Source: Mycolicibacterium madagascariense
GTDB lineage: Bacteria; Actinomycetota; Actinomycetes; Mycobacteriales; Mycobacteriaceae
Length of the DNA stretch: 64,000 nt
Assembly (NCBI RefSeq): GCF_010729665.1
Contig: NZ_AP022610.1
Span: 4,774,001-4,838,000, forward strand
Reading direction: 5' to 3'
In this document: piece after piece, positions 1-9,276 of the stretch
Position numbering within the stretch: the stretch's first letter is position 1
Layout: each line of letters begins with the position of its first letter
Position numbers and translations under genes: made by a program
Notes under the pieces: generated by a model
What the model saw: the letters and a program-made list of their open reading frames with translations, nothing else
Databases searched by the model: none
Told to the model about the DNA's origin: nothing

Positions 1-61
1 GGGGTTGGTCAGCTTGACGCGACCGCAGCGATCCACCCGTCCGTATTACCCCCCCTTCCCC

Positions 62-120
62 GCGAACAGACGCAAAGGGCCCTCGATTGGCCTATTTCAG
101 GGCCGTTTACGTCTGCTCGC
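62..120. terminator. Long imperfect hairpin, copy 1 of a dispersed palindrome
   Basis: Arms 62-83 and 99-120 pair at 19 of 22 positions, with a 15-base loop. The arm contains GACGCAAAGGGCCC and the right arm ends in GTCTGCTCGC. It lies just beyond the stop of the minus-strand gene ending at 139, so a terminator role is likely. There is no U-tract, as is usual for mycobacterial hairpins. A near-identical copy lies at 39869-39927 and a related one at 10227-10286. I see no gene in the first 138 bases. Confidence 0.6.
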
Positions 121-138
121 GGGGGATCTCGCGGGGGG

Positions 139-1401
139 TCAATCGGGGTCGAGTACCGGGAACGGCGCGGTGGGCACCTCGGCGACGGCCATCTTCGCCG
201 CCGAGTCGGTCGGAATGACGTCGCCGGCCAGCGCCGCGAGCGCCTTGTTGGTGCCGACGTCGCGGCCGGCCTGCTCGCTGAGCAGCCAGCGCACTTCCAG
301 CAGATCGCAGTACGCCTGAATCGGGGTGCCGGCATGGCGCACGGCCTGGTGTGCCAGTTGCTCATACGGGGTCAGCACCTCGATGACCCACAGCCGCGCG
401 GCCGTCGACTCGTCGACGTCGTGGCCCGCCTCGAGGCACAGCTGCGCCTGATACGCGTGCAGATCGCCGAGCAGGATCGCCGCCTGTCCCTCACCGACGT
501 CCAGACCCGTGAGGTCCCGAAGGTGCTGGGCGTGGTAGCGGCGGTCGCCGACCGCGACGCGCACCCGCATCCGGCTGGGGTCGGCGGCGTCGGGTCGAAG
601 CGCGAGTTCGTCGACGGCGAAACCCAATTCGTTGAGCCGACGGATGGTGCCCTCGACGCGGTAGCGGTCGTTGAAACCGAACACCGGCTCGGCGTGCAGT
701 AGCTCCCACAGCGTCTCGTACCGGGCCTGGACCTGTTCGGCCTCCGCGATCAACGTCTGATGCATCTCCTCGGGGAGGCCCAGCCGCTCGGCGAGGTCGA
801 CGAGGCCCTCGGCGACGTTCTCCACCATGATCTCCAGATCGTGCCTGCGCTGGCCGCGACTCAGCGTCGGATGGATCTCGGAGGTCTCGGCGTCGACGAG
901 CCAGGCCTGCAGCAGCTGGCCGTCGCGCGAGAACAGGGTGTTCGCCAGCGAGCAGTCACCCCAGAACACCCCGTGCCGGTGCAGCTCCACCAGCAGGCCG
1001 GCCATCGCGTCGAGCAGCCGGGCCCGGTGGCGCGGCTGGTCCGGCGGCAACCGCATGAACAGCCGGCGGTACTGCCAGGACCCCTCGAGGTAGCGCGTCA
1101 CCAGGATCGCCGTCTCGAACTCGGGCTGCAGCACCAGGCCCGCCGGGTGTACCGCGGGCAGGCCCATCTCCTCCAGGCGCCGCAGGACGTCGTACTCCTT
1201 GGCCGCGATCCGTGGCGGCATGTCCTTCACCGCCCAGAGCAGACCGTCGGCGTCGACGAACTTCACCAGGTGCCGACTCGCGCCGACCGCGATGTCCCGC
1301 AGCGGCACCTCGGGCACCACCCACTCCGAAAGTGGCCGGTCCCAAGGCAATCCGAGCAGACCCGGGGTCGGTGCCCGAAGCCGCAACTCGGGCGGGCGCA
1401 T
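139..1401 (-). CDS. DUF4032 / lipopolysaccharide-kinase-like protein
   Basis: The protein has 420 residues. The middle carries a kinase-like catalytic loop, HGVFWGDCSLAN, followed by WLVDAETSEI, which resembles the HxxxxD...N and D-F/A-E motifs of the lipopolysaccharide kinase fold. The C-terminal half is the DUF4032 region. The start was taken as the ATG at 1401 (MRPPELRL), one base past the stop of the upstream ATPase gene. An in-frame extension to 1602 only overlaps that gene. The gene is the last of a six-gene unit with a polyol ABC transporter, but its substrate is unknown and a role in transport is only inferred from position. Confidence 0.8.
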   Translation of the reverse strand: MRPPELRLRAPTPGLLGLPWDRPLSEWVVPEVPLRDIAVGASRHLVKFVDADGLLWAVKDMPPRIAAKEYDVLRRLEEMGLPAVHPAGLVLQPEFETAILVTRYLEGSWQYRRLFMRLPPDQPRHRARLLDAMAGLLVELHRHGVFWGDCSLANTLFSRDGQLLQAWLVDAETSEIHPTLSRGQRRHDLEIMVENVAEGLVDLAERLGLPEEMHQTLIAEAEQVQARYETLWELLHAEPVFGFNDRYRVEGTIRRLNELGFAVDELALRPDAADPSRMRVRVAVGDRRYHAQHLRDLTGLDVGEGQAAILLGDLHAYQAQLCLEAGHDVDESTAARLWVIEVLTPYEQLAHQAVRHAGTPIQAYCDLLEVRWLLSEQAGRDVGTNKALAALAGDVIPTDSAAKMAVAEVPTAPFPVLDPD

Positions 1402-1402
1402 G

Positions 1403-2479
1403 TCAGTTGATGCGTTCACCCGACTGCGGGTGGAACAGGTGCACCGCGCCGTCGGGGTGCCGACGCAGCCGCACGGTGTCGGCCAACCTGGGCGCCGTGC
1501 GCGGGTTGGACCGGGCCACCAGCTCGACACCGCTGGCATGCGCGTAGACGTACGCCTCGCTGCCGAGATCCTCGACCAGGTCGACGACGACTTCGACGCC
1601 ACCGGAGTCGGCGATCTCGAGTTGCTCGGGGCGGACGCCGACGGTGACCTCGGTCAGTCCCAGCCCGCTCAGCGTCGACAGGTGGTCGCGTTCGAGCTCG
1701 AACGTCGAGTCCCCCAGCTTGACGCCGTCGGACGTGATCGGCGCGGTGAACAGGTTCATGGCGGGCGATCCGATGAAGCCGGCGACGAACGAGTTCGCCG
1801 GGCGGTCGTAGAGCTCGTTGGGCGAGGCGAACTGCTGCAGCTTGCCGAAGCGCAGCACCGCAACCCGGTCGCCCATCGTCATCGCCTCCACCTGATCGTG
1901 GGTGACGTAGACGGTGGTGGTGCCGAGGCGGCGCTGCAGCGCGGCGATCTGGGTGCGGGTCTGCACGCGCAGCTTGGCGTCGAGGTTGCTCAGTGGCTCG
2001 TCCATGCAGAACACCTGTGGCTCACGGACGATGGCGCGCCCCATCGCCACGCGCTGACGCTGACCGCCGGACAGCTTGGCCGGCTTGCGGTCCAGGTGCT
2101 CGGTCAGGTCGAGGACCTTGGCGGCCTCCTCGACCTTCCTGCGCCGTTCGTCGGCGGGCACCCCGCGCAGCTTGAGCGCGAAGCCCATGTTCTCCGCGAC
2201 CGTCTTGTTGGGGTACAGCGCATAGTTCTGGAACACCATCGCGATGTCGCGGTCCTTGGACGGCACGCCCGTCATGTCCTTGCCACCGATCTCGATGCTG
2301 CCCTCGTCGATGTCCTCGAGTCCGGCCAGCATGCGCAGTGCCGTGCTCTTGCCCGAGCCCGATGGACCGACCAGGACGATGAATTCACCGTCCTGGATGT
2401 CGAGGTTGAGGTTGTCGACCGCGAGCTTGTCCGACCCCTCGTAGATGCAGGACGCGTTCTTGTACGTGATTGCAGCCAT
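1403..2479 (-). CDS. Carbohydrate ABC transporter ATP-binding protein (UgpC/MsmK type)
   Basis: This is a 358-residue ATPase that energises import by the two permeases encoded upstream. The Walker A motif is GPSGSGKST, the signature is LSGGQRQRVAMGRA and Walker B is CMDEPLSNLD. A TOBE-type regulatory extension fills the C-terminal third, as in MalK and UgpC. The ATG at 2479 lies 13 bases after the permease stop. The length is normal for the family. A shared, multi-substrate ATPase is possible, since this subfamily often serves several sugar importers. Confidence 0.93.
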   Translation of the reverse strand: MAAITYKNASCIYEGSDKLAVDNLNLDIQDGEFIVLVGPSGSGKSTALRMLAGLEDIDEGSIEIGGKDMTGVPSKDRDIAMVFQNYALYPNKTVAENMGFALKLRGVPADERRRKVEEAAKVLDLTEHLDRKPAKLSGGQRQRVAMGRAIVREPQVFCMDEPLSNLDAKLRVQTRTQIAALQRRLGTTTVYVTHDQVEAMTMGDRVAVLRFGKLQQFASPNELYDRPANSFVAGFIGSPAMNLFTAPITSDGVKLGDSTFELERDHLSTLSGLGLTEVTVGVRPEQLEIADSGGVEVVVDLVEDLGSEAYVYAHASGVELVARSNPRTAPRLADTVRLRRHPDGAVHLFHPQSGERIN

Positions 2480-2492
2480 TGCGTTTACCCCT

Positions 2493-3362
2493 TTACTTGA
2501 TGGCGCCGAAGGAAAGACCACGGACGAGCTTGTTCTGCGCGAACCAACCGCACAGGATGACGGGCAGCGCGGCCATCGTGGCGGCCGCGGACAGCACGGC
2601 CCAGTACTGCCCCTCACCGGCGATGAAGCCGACGAGGTACACCGGCATGGTCTGGGCGTTCACCGCGGTCAGGTTGACCGCAAGGAAGAACTCGTTCCAC
2701 GCGAAGATCACGCAGATGAGTGCGGTCGCCGCGATGCCGGGTGAGACCAGCGGCAGGATCACCTCGCGCACCGACCGCCCCAGGCTCGCGCCGTCGAGGC
2801 TGGCCGCCTCGAGCAGTTCACCGGGCACCTCGAGGAAGAACGACCGCATCATCCAGATGGCGATCGGCAGGTTCATCGAGGTGTAGAGGACGACCAGGGC
2901 CCAGATGTTGTCCAGCAGACCGAGATTGGACACGATCACGTACAACGGCAGGATCGCGGCGACGACGGGCAGCATCTTCGTGCTCATGAAGAAGAACAGG
3001 GCGTCCGACGTCTTGCGCACCGGTCGCAGCGACAGGGCGAACGCCGCAGGCACGCCGAGCAGGAGCACCAGGATCGTCGACATCGCCGTGGCGAAGAGCG
3101 AATTGAGCATCGCGGGACCGATGCCCTGGGCGAACACCGCGGAGTACTGGTCCAGCGTCGGCGCGAAGAACAGCTTCGGCGGGTTCGTCGCCGCGTCGCT
3201 CTCCTGCTTGAACGACGTCAGCACCATCCAGAACACGGGGAAGAAGAACCCGAGTCCGACGAGCCAGGCCACCACCCCCCACGGACTGAGCTTCCTCGAC
3301 TTCTTCTTGGTCTTGGGCGCGGCATCGGTTGTCGCCGTTGCCCTTTGCGCTGTCGTCGTCAT
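2493..3362 (-). CDS. Carbohydrate ABC transporter permease, MalG type
   Basis: The 289-residue inner-membrane protein has a charged Lys-rich N-terminus (about 1-35) and then six predicted membrane helices. The EAA loop that contacts the ATPase reads EAASLDGASLGRSVREVILP at about residues 185-205. It pairs with the MalF-type permease, whose stop is three bases upstream. Codon use and GC match the neighbours. The substrate is inferred to be a polyol from the divergent mannitol-type dehydrogenase. Confidence 0.92.
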   Translation of the reverse strand: MTTTAQRATATTDAAPKTKKKSRKLSPWGVVAWLVGLGFFFPVFWMVLTSFKQESDAATNPPKLFFAPTLDQYSAVFAQGIGPAMLNSLFATAMSTILVLLLGVPAAFALSLRPVRKTSDALFFFMSTKMLPVVAAILPLYVIVSNLGLLDNIWALVVLYTSMNLPIAIWMMRSFFLEVPGELLEAASLDGASLGRSVREVILPLVSPGIAATALICVIFAWNEFFLAVNLTAVNAQTMPVYLVGFIAGEGQYWAVLSAAATMAALPVILCGWFAQNKLVRGLSFGAIK

Positions 3363-3364
3363 GT

Positions 3365-4339
3365 CTAGACCGCCTCTTCCTTGCCACTGAACGACTTGAA
3401 GATCAACCGGAGTGCGAAGCTGGCGATGATCATCGTGAAGATGACGACCACCACGCCCATGGCCGCGGCCTGGCCCATGTCGAAGCCGAGGAACGCGCGC
3501 TGGTAGATGTAGAACGGCAGGTTCGCGCTGGCGACACCCGGACCGCCCTGCGTCATCATGAAGATCGCATCGAAGGTGTTGACCAGGTAGACCGCGCCGA
3601 GCACGACGCCGAGTTCGATGAAGCGCCGCAGGTGGGGCAGCGTCAACTCGCGGAAGAGCTGGAACGCGGTGGCACCGTCGACCCGACCCGCCTCGAGCTG
3701 GTCGCGGGGCATCGACGTCAGGCCCGCCAGGATCAGCAGCATCATGAAAGGCGTCCACTGCCAGATCAATTCGACCATCACCATCGTCAGCGGAAACTGG
3801 CCGATCCAGTCGACCGGACTGATGCCGATCAGTGAGAGCAGCCAGTTCAGGATGCCGTTGTTGGGATCGAGGATCGTCGTCTTCCAGATCAGGGCTCCCG
3901 CAACGGGGGTGATCAGGAACGGCGTGATCAACAGCGTCCGGACGACGCCGCGGCCGAGGAACGCGCGATCCAGCAGCAGCGCGACCAGCAGGCCGATGAG
4001 CGCCGAGATCAGTACGGTGCCGACGATCAGGATCACGGTATTGCCTGCCACCGACCAGAATTGGCTGTCCTGGACCACGGCGACGTAGTTGCTCAACCCG
4101 ACGAATTGCCGCGACCCGGGACGTACCAGGTTCCAGGACAGCGTCGAGTAGTAGAGGGTGAACAGGAAGGGCACCTGCGTGACGGCGATCATGAAGATCA
4201 GCGCCGGCAGCAGCGGTCCGCGCCGGCGCCAGCCCTCGGCGCGGCTCACGCCGACCTCCTGCGCGGCCCGGATCTTGCGGACCCGTTCGGCCACCGCTCC
4301 CCTACCGGCGTCCGATTCGGTTTCAGCAGTCAGTGTCAT
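3365..4339 (-). CDS. Carbohydrate ABC transporter permease, MalF type
   Basis: The protein has 324 residues, with a soluble N-terminus of about 40 residues and six membrane helices. The EAA loop reads EAGRVDGATAFQLFRELTLP. I chose the ATG at 4339, which shares one base with the TGA of the binding-protein gene (TGATG) and points to translational coupling. A GTG one codon upstream is also possible. It forms the importer channel with the MalG-type partner. Confidence 0.92.
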   Translation of the reverse strand: MTLTAETESDAGRGAVAERVRKIRAAQEVGVSRAEGWRRRGPLLPALIFMIAVTQVPFLFTLYYSTLSWNLVRPGSRQFVGLSNYVAVVQDSQFWSVAGNTVILIVGTVLISALIGLLVALLLDRAFLGRGVVRTLLITPFLITPVAGALIWKTTILDPNNGILNWLLSLIGISPVDWIGQFPLTMVMVELIWQWTPFMMLLILAGLTSMPRDQLEAGRVDGATAFQLFRELTLPHLRRFIELGVVLGAVYLVNTFDAIFMMTQGGPGVASANLPFYIYQRAFLGFDMGQAAAMGVVVVIFTMIIASFALRLIFKSFSGKEEAV

Positions 4340-5709
4340 CACTTCTCCTGATAGCTCTTGCCGACGACCTCGGCGTACTTCTGCGATTGATCCATGGCCG
4401 CGTCGACCGACTGCTGTCCGGCGATGGCGGCGCTGATCTGCTGGCTGACCCGGGTGCCGAGATCCTGGAACTCGGGTATGCCCACGAACTGCACGCCGGT
4501 GTACGGAACCGGTTGCACCGTCGGCTTGTTCGGCGTCGCATTGGTGATCGACTGCAACGTCAACGGGCCGTAGGACTTCGAGATCGCCTCGTACTGCGGC
4601 AACTGGGTATACGTAGAGGTCCGGCTGCCCGGTGGCACCCGGGCCCAGCCGAGCTTCTCACCGACCAGCTTCATGTACTCCTTGCTGGTCATCCACGAGA
4701 TGAACTTCCATGCGCCGTCGGGGTTCTTGGCCGCCTTGGGGATGCCCAGCGCCCAGGTGTAGAGCCAACCCGAGTTGGGCTTCTCGACGATCGGGGCGGG
4801 CAGGTACCCGATCTTGCCGACGAGGTCTGGGTAAGTCTTGGGATCCTCGAGGACCGACACCGCCGACGTCGCGTCGTACCACATCGCCGTCTGGCCCTGA
4901 CCGAAGAGGTTGGCGCACTCCTGGAAACCCGTTGACGACGCGCCCAATTCACCGGACTTCTTGATGGTGTCGACGTAGAAGTTGACGGCGTTCTTGACCT
5001 GCGGGCTGTTGAGCTGCGCGTTCCACTTGTCGTCGAACCACCGTCCGCCGAAGGTGTTGATGACGGTGTCCAGCGGTGCCAGGATCTCCCCCCAGCCGGG
5101 CTTGCCGCGCAGGCAGATTCCCGCGCGGTTGCTCGTCTTCAGCTTGTCGGCCCAGCCGGCGACCTCCTGCCATGTGGGCTGGTAGCTCGGATCCGGATTG
5201 ATCGTGATGCCGGCCTGCTGGAAAATGTCCTTGCGGTACATCAGGAACGACGACTCGCCGTAGAACGGCACCGAGTACATGTTGCCCTCGTAGGACAGCG
5301 AGTCCCGCAGCGACGGGATGAAGTCGTCGAGGTCGTAGCCGGGCGTGTTCTTCGCGTAGTCCGAGAGATTAAGCAGCCAGCCATCTTTCGCCCACTGCGG
5401 GGTCTCGAAGTTGCTGATCATCGCGACGTCGAACTGGCTGCCCCCCATCGCGGTCGACATGGTGATCTTCGCCCGCGCCTGGTTCTCCGACAGCGAGATG
5501 AACTTCAGCTTGACGCCGGGATTGGCCTTCTCGAACTCCGGTGACAGCTTCTGCGCATCCGTCATCTGCGAGTTGGACACCAGCGCGATGGTCACCTCGT
5601 TCGCCGACGTCCCCAGGCTGCCGGCCCCCGAACAGCCCGCCGTCACCAGCAGACCGGCGGCGGCGGTGCATACCCCCAGCTTGCGTAGCACCGTTCGTGT
5701 CGCTCTCAT
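4339..5709 (-). CDS. Extracellular solute-binding lipoprotein (family 1), polyol/sugar
   Basis: The 456-residue precursor has a twin-Arg-containing charged start, a hydrophobic stretch and a lipobox VTAGC with Cys26, so it should be lipid-anchored outside the membrane. The rest is a type 1 binding protein with the usual pattern AxxAMxxGxxAMWYD seen here as GQTAMWYDAT. The start ATG at 5709 follows a purine-rich AGGAGGAG. It begins the transporter genes, 20 bases behind the regulator stop. Confidence 0.92.
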   Translation of the reverse strand: MRATRTVLRKLGVCTAAAGLLVTAGCSGAGSLGTSANEVTIALVSNSQMTDAQKLSPEFEKANPGVKLKFISLSENQARAKITMSTAMGGSQFDVAMISNFETPQWAKDGWLLNLSDYAKNTPGYDLDDFIPSLRDSLSYEGNMYSVPFYGESSFLMYRKDIFQQAGITINPDPSYQPTWQEVAGWADKLKTSNRAGICLRGKPGWGEILAPLDTVINTFGGRWFDDKWNAQLNSPQVKNAVNFYVDTIKKSGELGASSTGFQECANLFGQGQTAMWYDATSAVSVLEDPKTYPDLVGKIGYLPAPIVEKPNSGWLYTWALGIPKAAKNPDGAWKFISWMTSKEYMKLVGEKLGWARVPPGSRTSTYTQLPQYEAISKSYGPLTLQSITNATPNKPTVQPVPYTGVQFVGIPEFQDLGTRVSQQISAAIAGQQSVDAAMDQSQKYAEVVGKSYQEK

Positions 5710-5729
5710 CTTCACCCCACTCCTCCTGA

Positions 5730-6725
5730 TCACTGATTCACAAGCCAACGTGCGCAATCGATGTCGCATACCAACAGCTTGGCCAGCCCGCCGCGCAACG
5801 CAGCCAGGGTCGCCTGGTGCTTGGGCGGTCCGCTGCACACCAGAATGGTCTTGGCGCAGTTGCGGATGTCCTCCAGTGGCACCGACACCGCGCGGTGCGC
5901 CAACTCCGTGACGACGGGCGCGCCGTTGGCGTCGAAGAACCGGCCGCCGATCTCGCCGACGGCACCGAGTGAGACCAGTTCGTCGAGCATCCTGGTATCC
6001 AGGAAGCTGCCCTCGAACAGGGTCGTGGAGGTGCTGACCGACCCGACGCCGAACAGCATGGTGTCGGCCCGCCGACCGGCCTCCAGCGTCCGCGAGATGA
6101 CCGAGTCGCTGCGCATCGACACCACCGTCGACGGGTCGGCGTAGAGCGGCGCGGGCAGTCGCATTGCGTTGGCGCGCAACATATCTGCTCCGCGACTGAG
6201 GATGAACTCCATCCCGGTCTGATAGGCGGCGGTCGACATCGCGCCGTCGAGTTGGACGACCGTGCGGCAGCTCGCGACGCCGGGGGTGAGCGCGGTGACG
6301 GCGGCGACCTGTTCGGGCCCCCAGGTGAATCCGAGGACGTCGTTCTCGGAGAGGCGGCGCATGAGCAGCGCTCCCGCCGCGCGGCCTAGATGCCCACTGA
6401 CGACGGCCTCGGTCAGACCGAACCGCTCTTCGATCAACCGTTCCTCGTCGGCGTGCAGGTCGTCCTTCAACGTCGGCGGCACGACGACCTCGATGCGCAC
6501 CAGCCCCCTGGCCTTGGCCCTGGCGATCAACCGACCGGCCGTCGGGCGCGAGACGCCGAGCTTGCCGGCGATCTCCGCCTGCGTCAGCCCATCGAGGTAG
6601 TAGAGGGTGGCGGCCCGCAGCGCGAGGCGGAGGTCCTCCGGTGTCACCCGGCCCTGGGGGCCCGCGTCGGCCGCCGACTCGGCCACCTGGCCGTTCGACG
6701 TCGTCGTCGAGGTCGAGAGCGCCAC
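5730..6725 (-). CDS. SorC-family sugar-responsive transcriptional regulator
   Basis: The protein has 331 residues. An N-terminal helix-turn-helix (GLTQAEIAGKLGVSRPTAGR, about residues 45-65) is followed by a SorC effector-binding domain of the sugar-phosphate isomerase-like fold. The start is a GTG at 6725. It is first in the transporter operon and divergent from the dehydrogenase gene, the classical place for a local regulator that senses a phosphorylated sugar. Whether it represses or activates cannot be told from sequence. Confidence 0.88.
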   Translation of the reverse strand: MALSTSTTTSNGQVAESAADAGPQGRVTPEDLRLALRAATLYYLDGLTQAEIAGKLGVSRPTAGRLIARAKARGLVRIEVVVPPTLKDDLHADEERLIEERFGLTEAVVSGHLGRAAGALLMRRLSENDVLGFTWGPEQVAAVTALTPGVASCRTVVQLDGAMSTAAYQTGMEFILSRGADMLRANAMRLPAPLYADPSTVVSMRSDSVISRTLEAGRRADTMLFGVGSVSTSTTLFEGSFLDTRMLDELVSLGAVGEIGGRFFDANGAPVVTELAHRAVSVPLEDIRNCAKTILVCSGPPKHQATLAALRGGLAKLLVCDIDCARWLVNQ

Positions 6726-6753
6726 CGTCGCGCCACCGCCTTCCGTCCCATCG

Positions 6754-6789
6754 TGAGCGAATGCTCAGGGGTGCGTGCAGATGATCATC
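6754..6789. promoter_or_regulatory. Two small palindromes in the regulator/dehydrogenase divergent region
   Basis: TGAGC-GAAT-GCTCA (6754-6767) and the perfect 10-base palindrome GATGATCATC (6780-6789) lie close to the regulator start in the 202-base divergent spacer. Both are candidates for SorC-type operator sites, by inference only. A TAGCGT hexamer at 6901-6906 could be the -10 of the dehydrogenase gene. Confidence 0.4.
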
Positions 6790-6927
6790 ACGCTAACATC
6801 TAAATGTGACCCACACAACACTGTCAGTTTCCCCACGAGATCGTGGTCGATTGCGCGCGGCGGCCGCCGGTACGGCGTTCGGCGCGCACCCGGCGCCGGG
6901 TAGCGTCTCGACGGTGGTGCAGCCGTC

Positions 6928-8343
6928 ATGAAACTCGACAACGCGTCCCTGGCCGAGATCCCCATCGCGAAGCCGTCCTACGACCGCAGCGAGATCGGGA
7001 TCGGCATCGTCCACTTCGGCGTCGGCGGATTCCACCGCGCGCACCAGGCGATGTACCTCGACCGCCTGCTCGAGGCGGGCAAGGCACGCGAGTGGGGCAT
7101 CTGCGGGGTCGGCGTGCTGCCGGGTGATCGCAGGATGGCCGACGTCATGGCCGACCAGGACTGCCTCTACACACTCATCCTGATGAACCCCGACGGCAGC
7201 CGCGACGCGCGCGTCATCGGATCCATCGTCGACTACCGCTACGCGCCAGCGGATCCCGAGTCCGTCGTCGAACTGATCGCCGCGCCGACCACGCGCATCG
7301 TCTCGCTGACGATCACCGAGGGCGGCTACGTGATCGACAACGCAGGCCCGGACAGCGTCTTCGGGTTGGTGACCGCGGCCCTCGCGCGGCGCCGGGAGCG
7401 CGGGTTGCCGTCGCCGACCATCGTGTCCTGCGACAACATCGAGGGCAACGGCGACGTCGCACGCCAGGCGTTCACCGCCTACGCCGCCACGGCGCACCCC
7501 GACCTCGTCGACTGGATGACCGAACACACGCGCTTCCCCAACTCGATGGTCGACCGCATCACGCCGGTCACCACCCCCGACGTGATCGAGAGTCTGGCCG
7601 CCGAATACGGCGTCGACGACCAGTGGCCCGTCGCCGCGGAGCCGTTCACGGCCTGGGTGCTCGACGACGACTTCTCCGACGGCCGTCCCCCGTACGAGGA
7701 CGTGGGCGTGCTCCTCGTCGAGGACGTCACGCCGTACGAGCTGATGAAGCTGCGCCTGCTCAACGCGGGCCATCAAGCCCTCTGCTACTTCGCCTACCTG
7801 GCCGGCTACCGACTGGTCGCCGACGCCGCCGGCGACCCGCTGTTCGCCGAATTCCTGCGCCAGTACATGGATGACGAGGCGACGCCGACACTTCGACCCG
7901 TGCCGGGCATCGACCTGCCCGAGTTCAAGAAGACGGCGATCGACCGCTTCGCCAACCCCAGCGTGCGCGACACCATCGTCCGGCTCTGCTACGGCTCCTC
8001 GGACCGCATCCCGCAGTGGCTGGTCCCCGTCATCAGGGAGAACCTGAAGAGCGGTGCGCCCGTGCGACTCTCGGCGGCCGTCGTTGCCAGCTGGGCACGC
8101 TACGCCGAGGGCGTCGACGAACAGGGCGAGCCCATCGACGTGCAGGACCAGCTCGCGGATACCCTTGTCCCGCTTGCCAAGTCACAGCTCGAGCACCCCA
8201 CCGCCTTCATCGAGAACACCGCGCTGTTCGGTGACCTGGCCACGCAGCAGCGCTTCGTCGATGCCTACCTGTGGGCACTGGACTCGCTGCACCGCGACGG
8301 CGCCCGCGCGACGCTCGAAGCACTGGTGGCAGGCACGTCGTGA
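6928..8343 (+). CDS. Mannitol-type polyol dehydrogenase (MDR/LDR family)
   Basis: This 471-residue NAD-dependent enzyme oxidises a polyol such as mannitol or arabitol to the ketose. The N-terminal nucleotide-binding region reads IVHFGVGGFHRAHQ, and the catalytic signature KLRLLNAGHQAL gives the Lys, Asn and His triad of the polyol-specific long-chain dehydrogenases. The length is typical (about 460-490). The next gene, a sugar kinase, overlaps its stop, so oxidation then phosphorylation of the imported polyol is the likely pathway. The exact polyol is not determined. Confidence 0.92.
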   Translation: MKLDNASLAEIPIAKPSYDRSEIGIGIVHFGVGGFHRAHQAMYLDRLLEAGKAREWGICGVGVLPGDRRMADVMADQDCLYTLILMNPDGSRDARVIGSIVDYRYAPADPESVVELIAAPTTRIVSLTITEGGYVIDNAGPDSVFGLVTAALARRRERGLPSPTIVSCDNIEGNGDVARQAFTAYAATAHPDLVDWMTEHTRFPNSMVDRITPVTTPDVIESLAAEYGVDDQWPVAAEPFTAWVLDDDFSDGRPPYEDVGVLLVEDVTPYELMKLRLLNAGHQALCYFAYLAGYRLVADAAGDPLFAEFLRQYMDDEATPTLRPVPGIDLPEFKKTAIDRFANPSVRDTIVRLCYGSSDRIPQWLVPVIRENLKSGAPVRLSAAVVASWARYAEGVDEQGEPIDVQDQLADTLVPLAKSQLEHPTAFIENTALFGDLATQQRFVDAYLWALDSLHRDGARATLEALVAGTS

Positions 8344-9263
8344 CCCGCGCACTGGTCATCGGCGAGGCGCTCATCGACATCGTCGAGCGCGAGGGTCGCG
8401 TGCAGGGCGAACACGTCGGGGGCAGTCCCCTCAACGTCGCCGTCGGCCTCGGCCGGCTCGATCGCGACGTCGACTTCCTCACCCACATCGCCGACGACGA
8501 GCGCGGCCGCCGCATCGTCGACTACGTGCAGGCCTCCGGCGTGCGGCTCGCGCCGGGGAGCATCAGCGCGCAGCGCACGCCGACCGCCGCGGCGTCGATC
8601 GACGACACCGGTGCGGCGACCTACACGTTCGACATCGACTGGCAGCTGTCGGGCACGCCAGAGGTGGCTCCCCCGCTCATCGCACACACCGGTTCGATCG
8701 CCGGCTTCCTCGACCCCGGTTGCCTCGCGACGGCGGCGCTGATCGACGCCTACCGGCTGGGCGCGACGATCTCGTTCGACCCCAACGTGCGGCCCGCGCT
8801 GATCGACGACCGCGAGCGGGCCATCGCCCGCATCGACCGGCTCGTCGAGAAGGCCGACGTCGTCAAGGCCAGCGACGAGGACCTGCGCTGGATCGACCCG
8901 GTCCGCAGCCCCGAGCAGGTCGCGACGGCCTGGCAGTCGCTCGGTCCGTCGATCGTCGCCGTCACGATGGGCGGCGACGGCGCCTTCGCGGTGTGCGCGG
9001 CCGGGTTGGTGCGCGTCGAGGCCCGCCACGTCGAGGTCGTCGACACCGTCGGTGCGGGCGACTCCTTCATGGCGGGCCTCGTCGACGCGCTCTGGTCACT
9101 GAACCTGCTGGGCGCCGACAAGCGCAGGGATCTGGCCGGCATCGACGTCGACACGGTCGCCGACGTGCTGCGCGCGGCGACCCTCGCCTCGGCGATCACC
9201 GTTGCCCGCGCGGGGGCCGACCTGCCCGATCGCGCCGCGCTCACGTCGGCGTCGTCGCTGTGA
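8340..9263 (+). CDS. PfkB-family carbohydrate kinase (fructokinase-like)
   Basis: The 307-residue kinase starts at a GTG (8340) that overlaps the preceding TGA as GTGA. The N-terminal GG-type motif is HVGGSPLNVAVGLGRL and the C-terminal PfkB signature is DTVGAGDSFMAGLVDAL, whose Asp is the catalytic base. It probably phosphorylates the ketose made by the dehydrogenase. Length and motifs are complete. Confidence 0.9.
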   Translation: MTRALVIGEALIDIVEREGRVQGEHVGGSPLNVAVGLGRLDRDVDFLTHIADDERGRRIVDYVQASGVRLAPGSISAQRTPTAAASIDDTGAATYTFDIDWQLSGTPEVAPPLIAHTGSIAGFLDPGCLATAALIDAYRLGATISFDPNVRPALIDDRERAIARIDRLVEKADVVKASDEDLRWIDPVRSPEQVATAWQSLGPSIVAVTMGGDGAFAVCAAGLVRVEARHVEVVDTVGAGDSFMAGLVDALWSLNLLGADKRRDLAGIDVDTVADVLRAATLASAITVARAGADLPDRAALTSASSL

Positions 9264-9276
9264 GCCATACTGGGTC

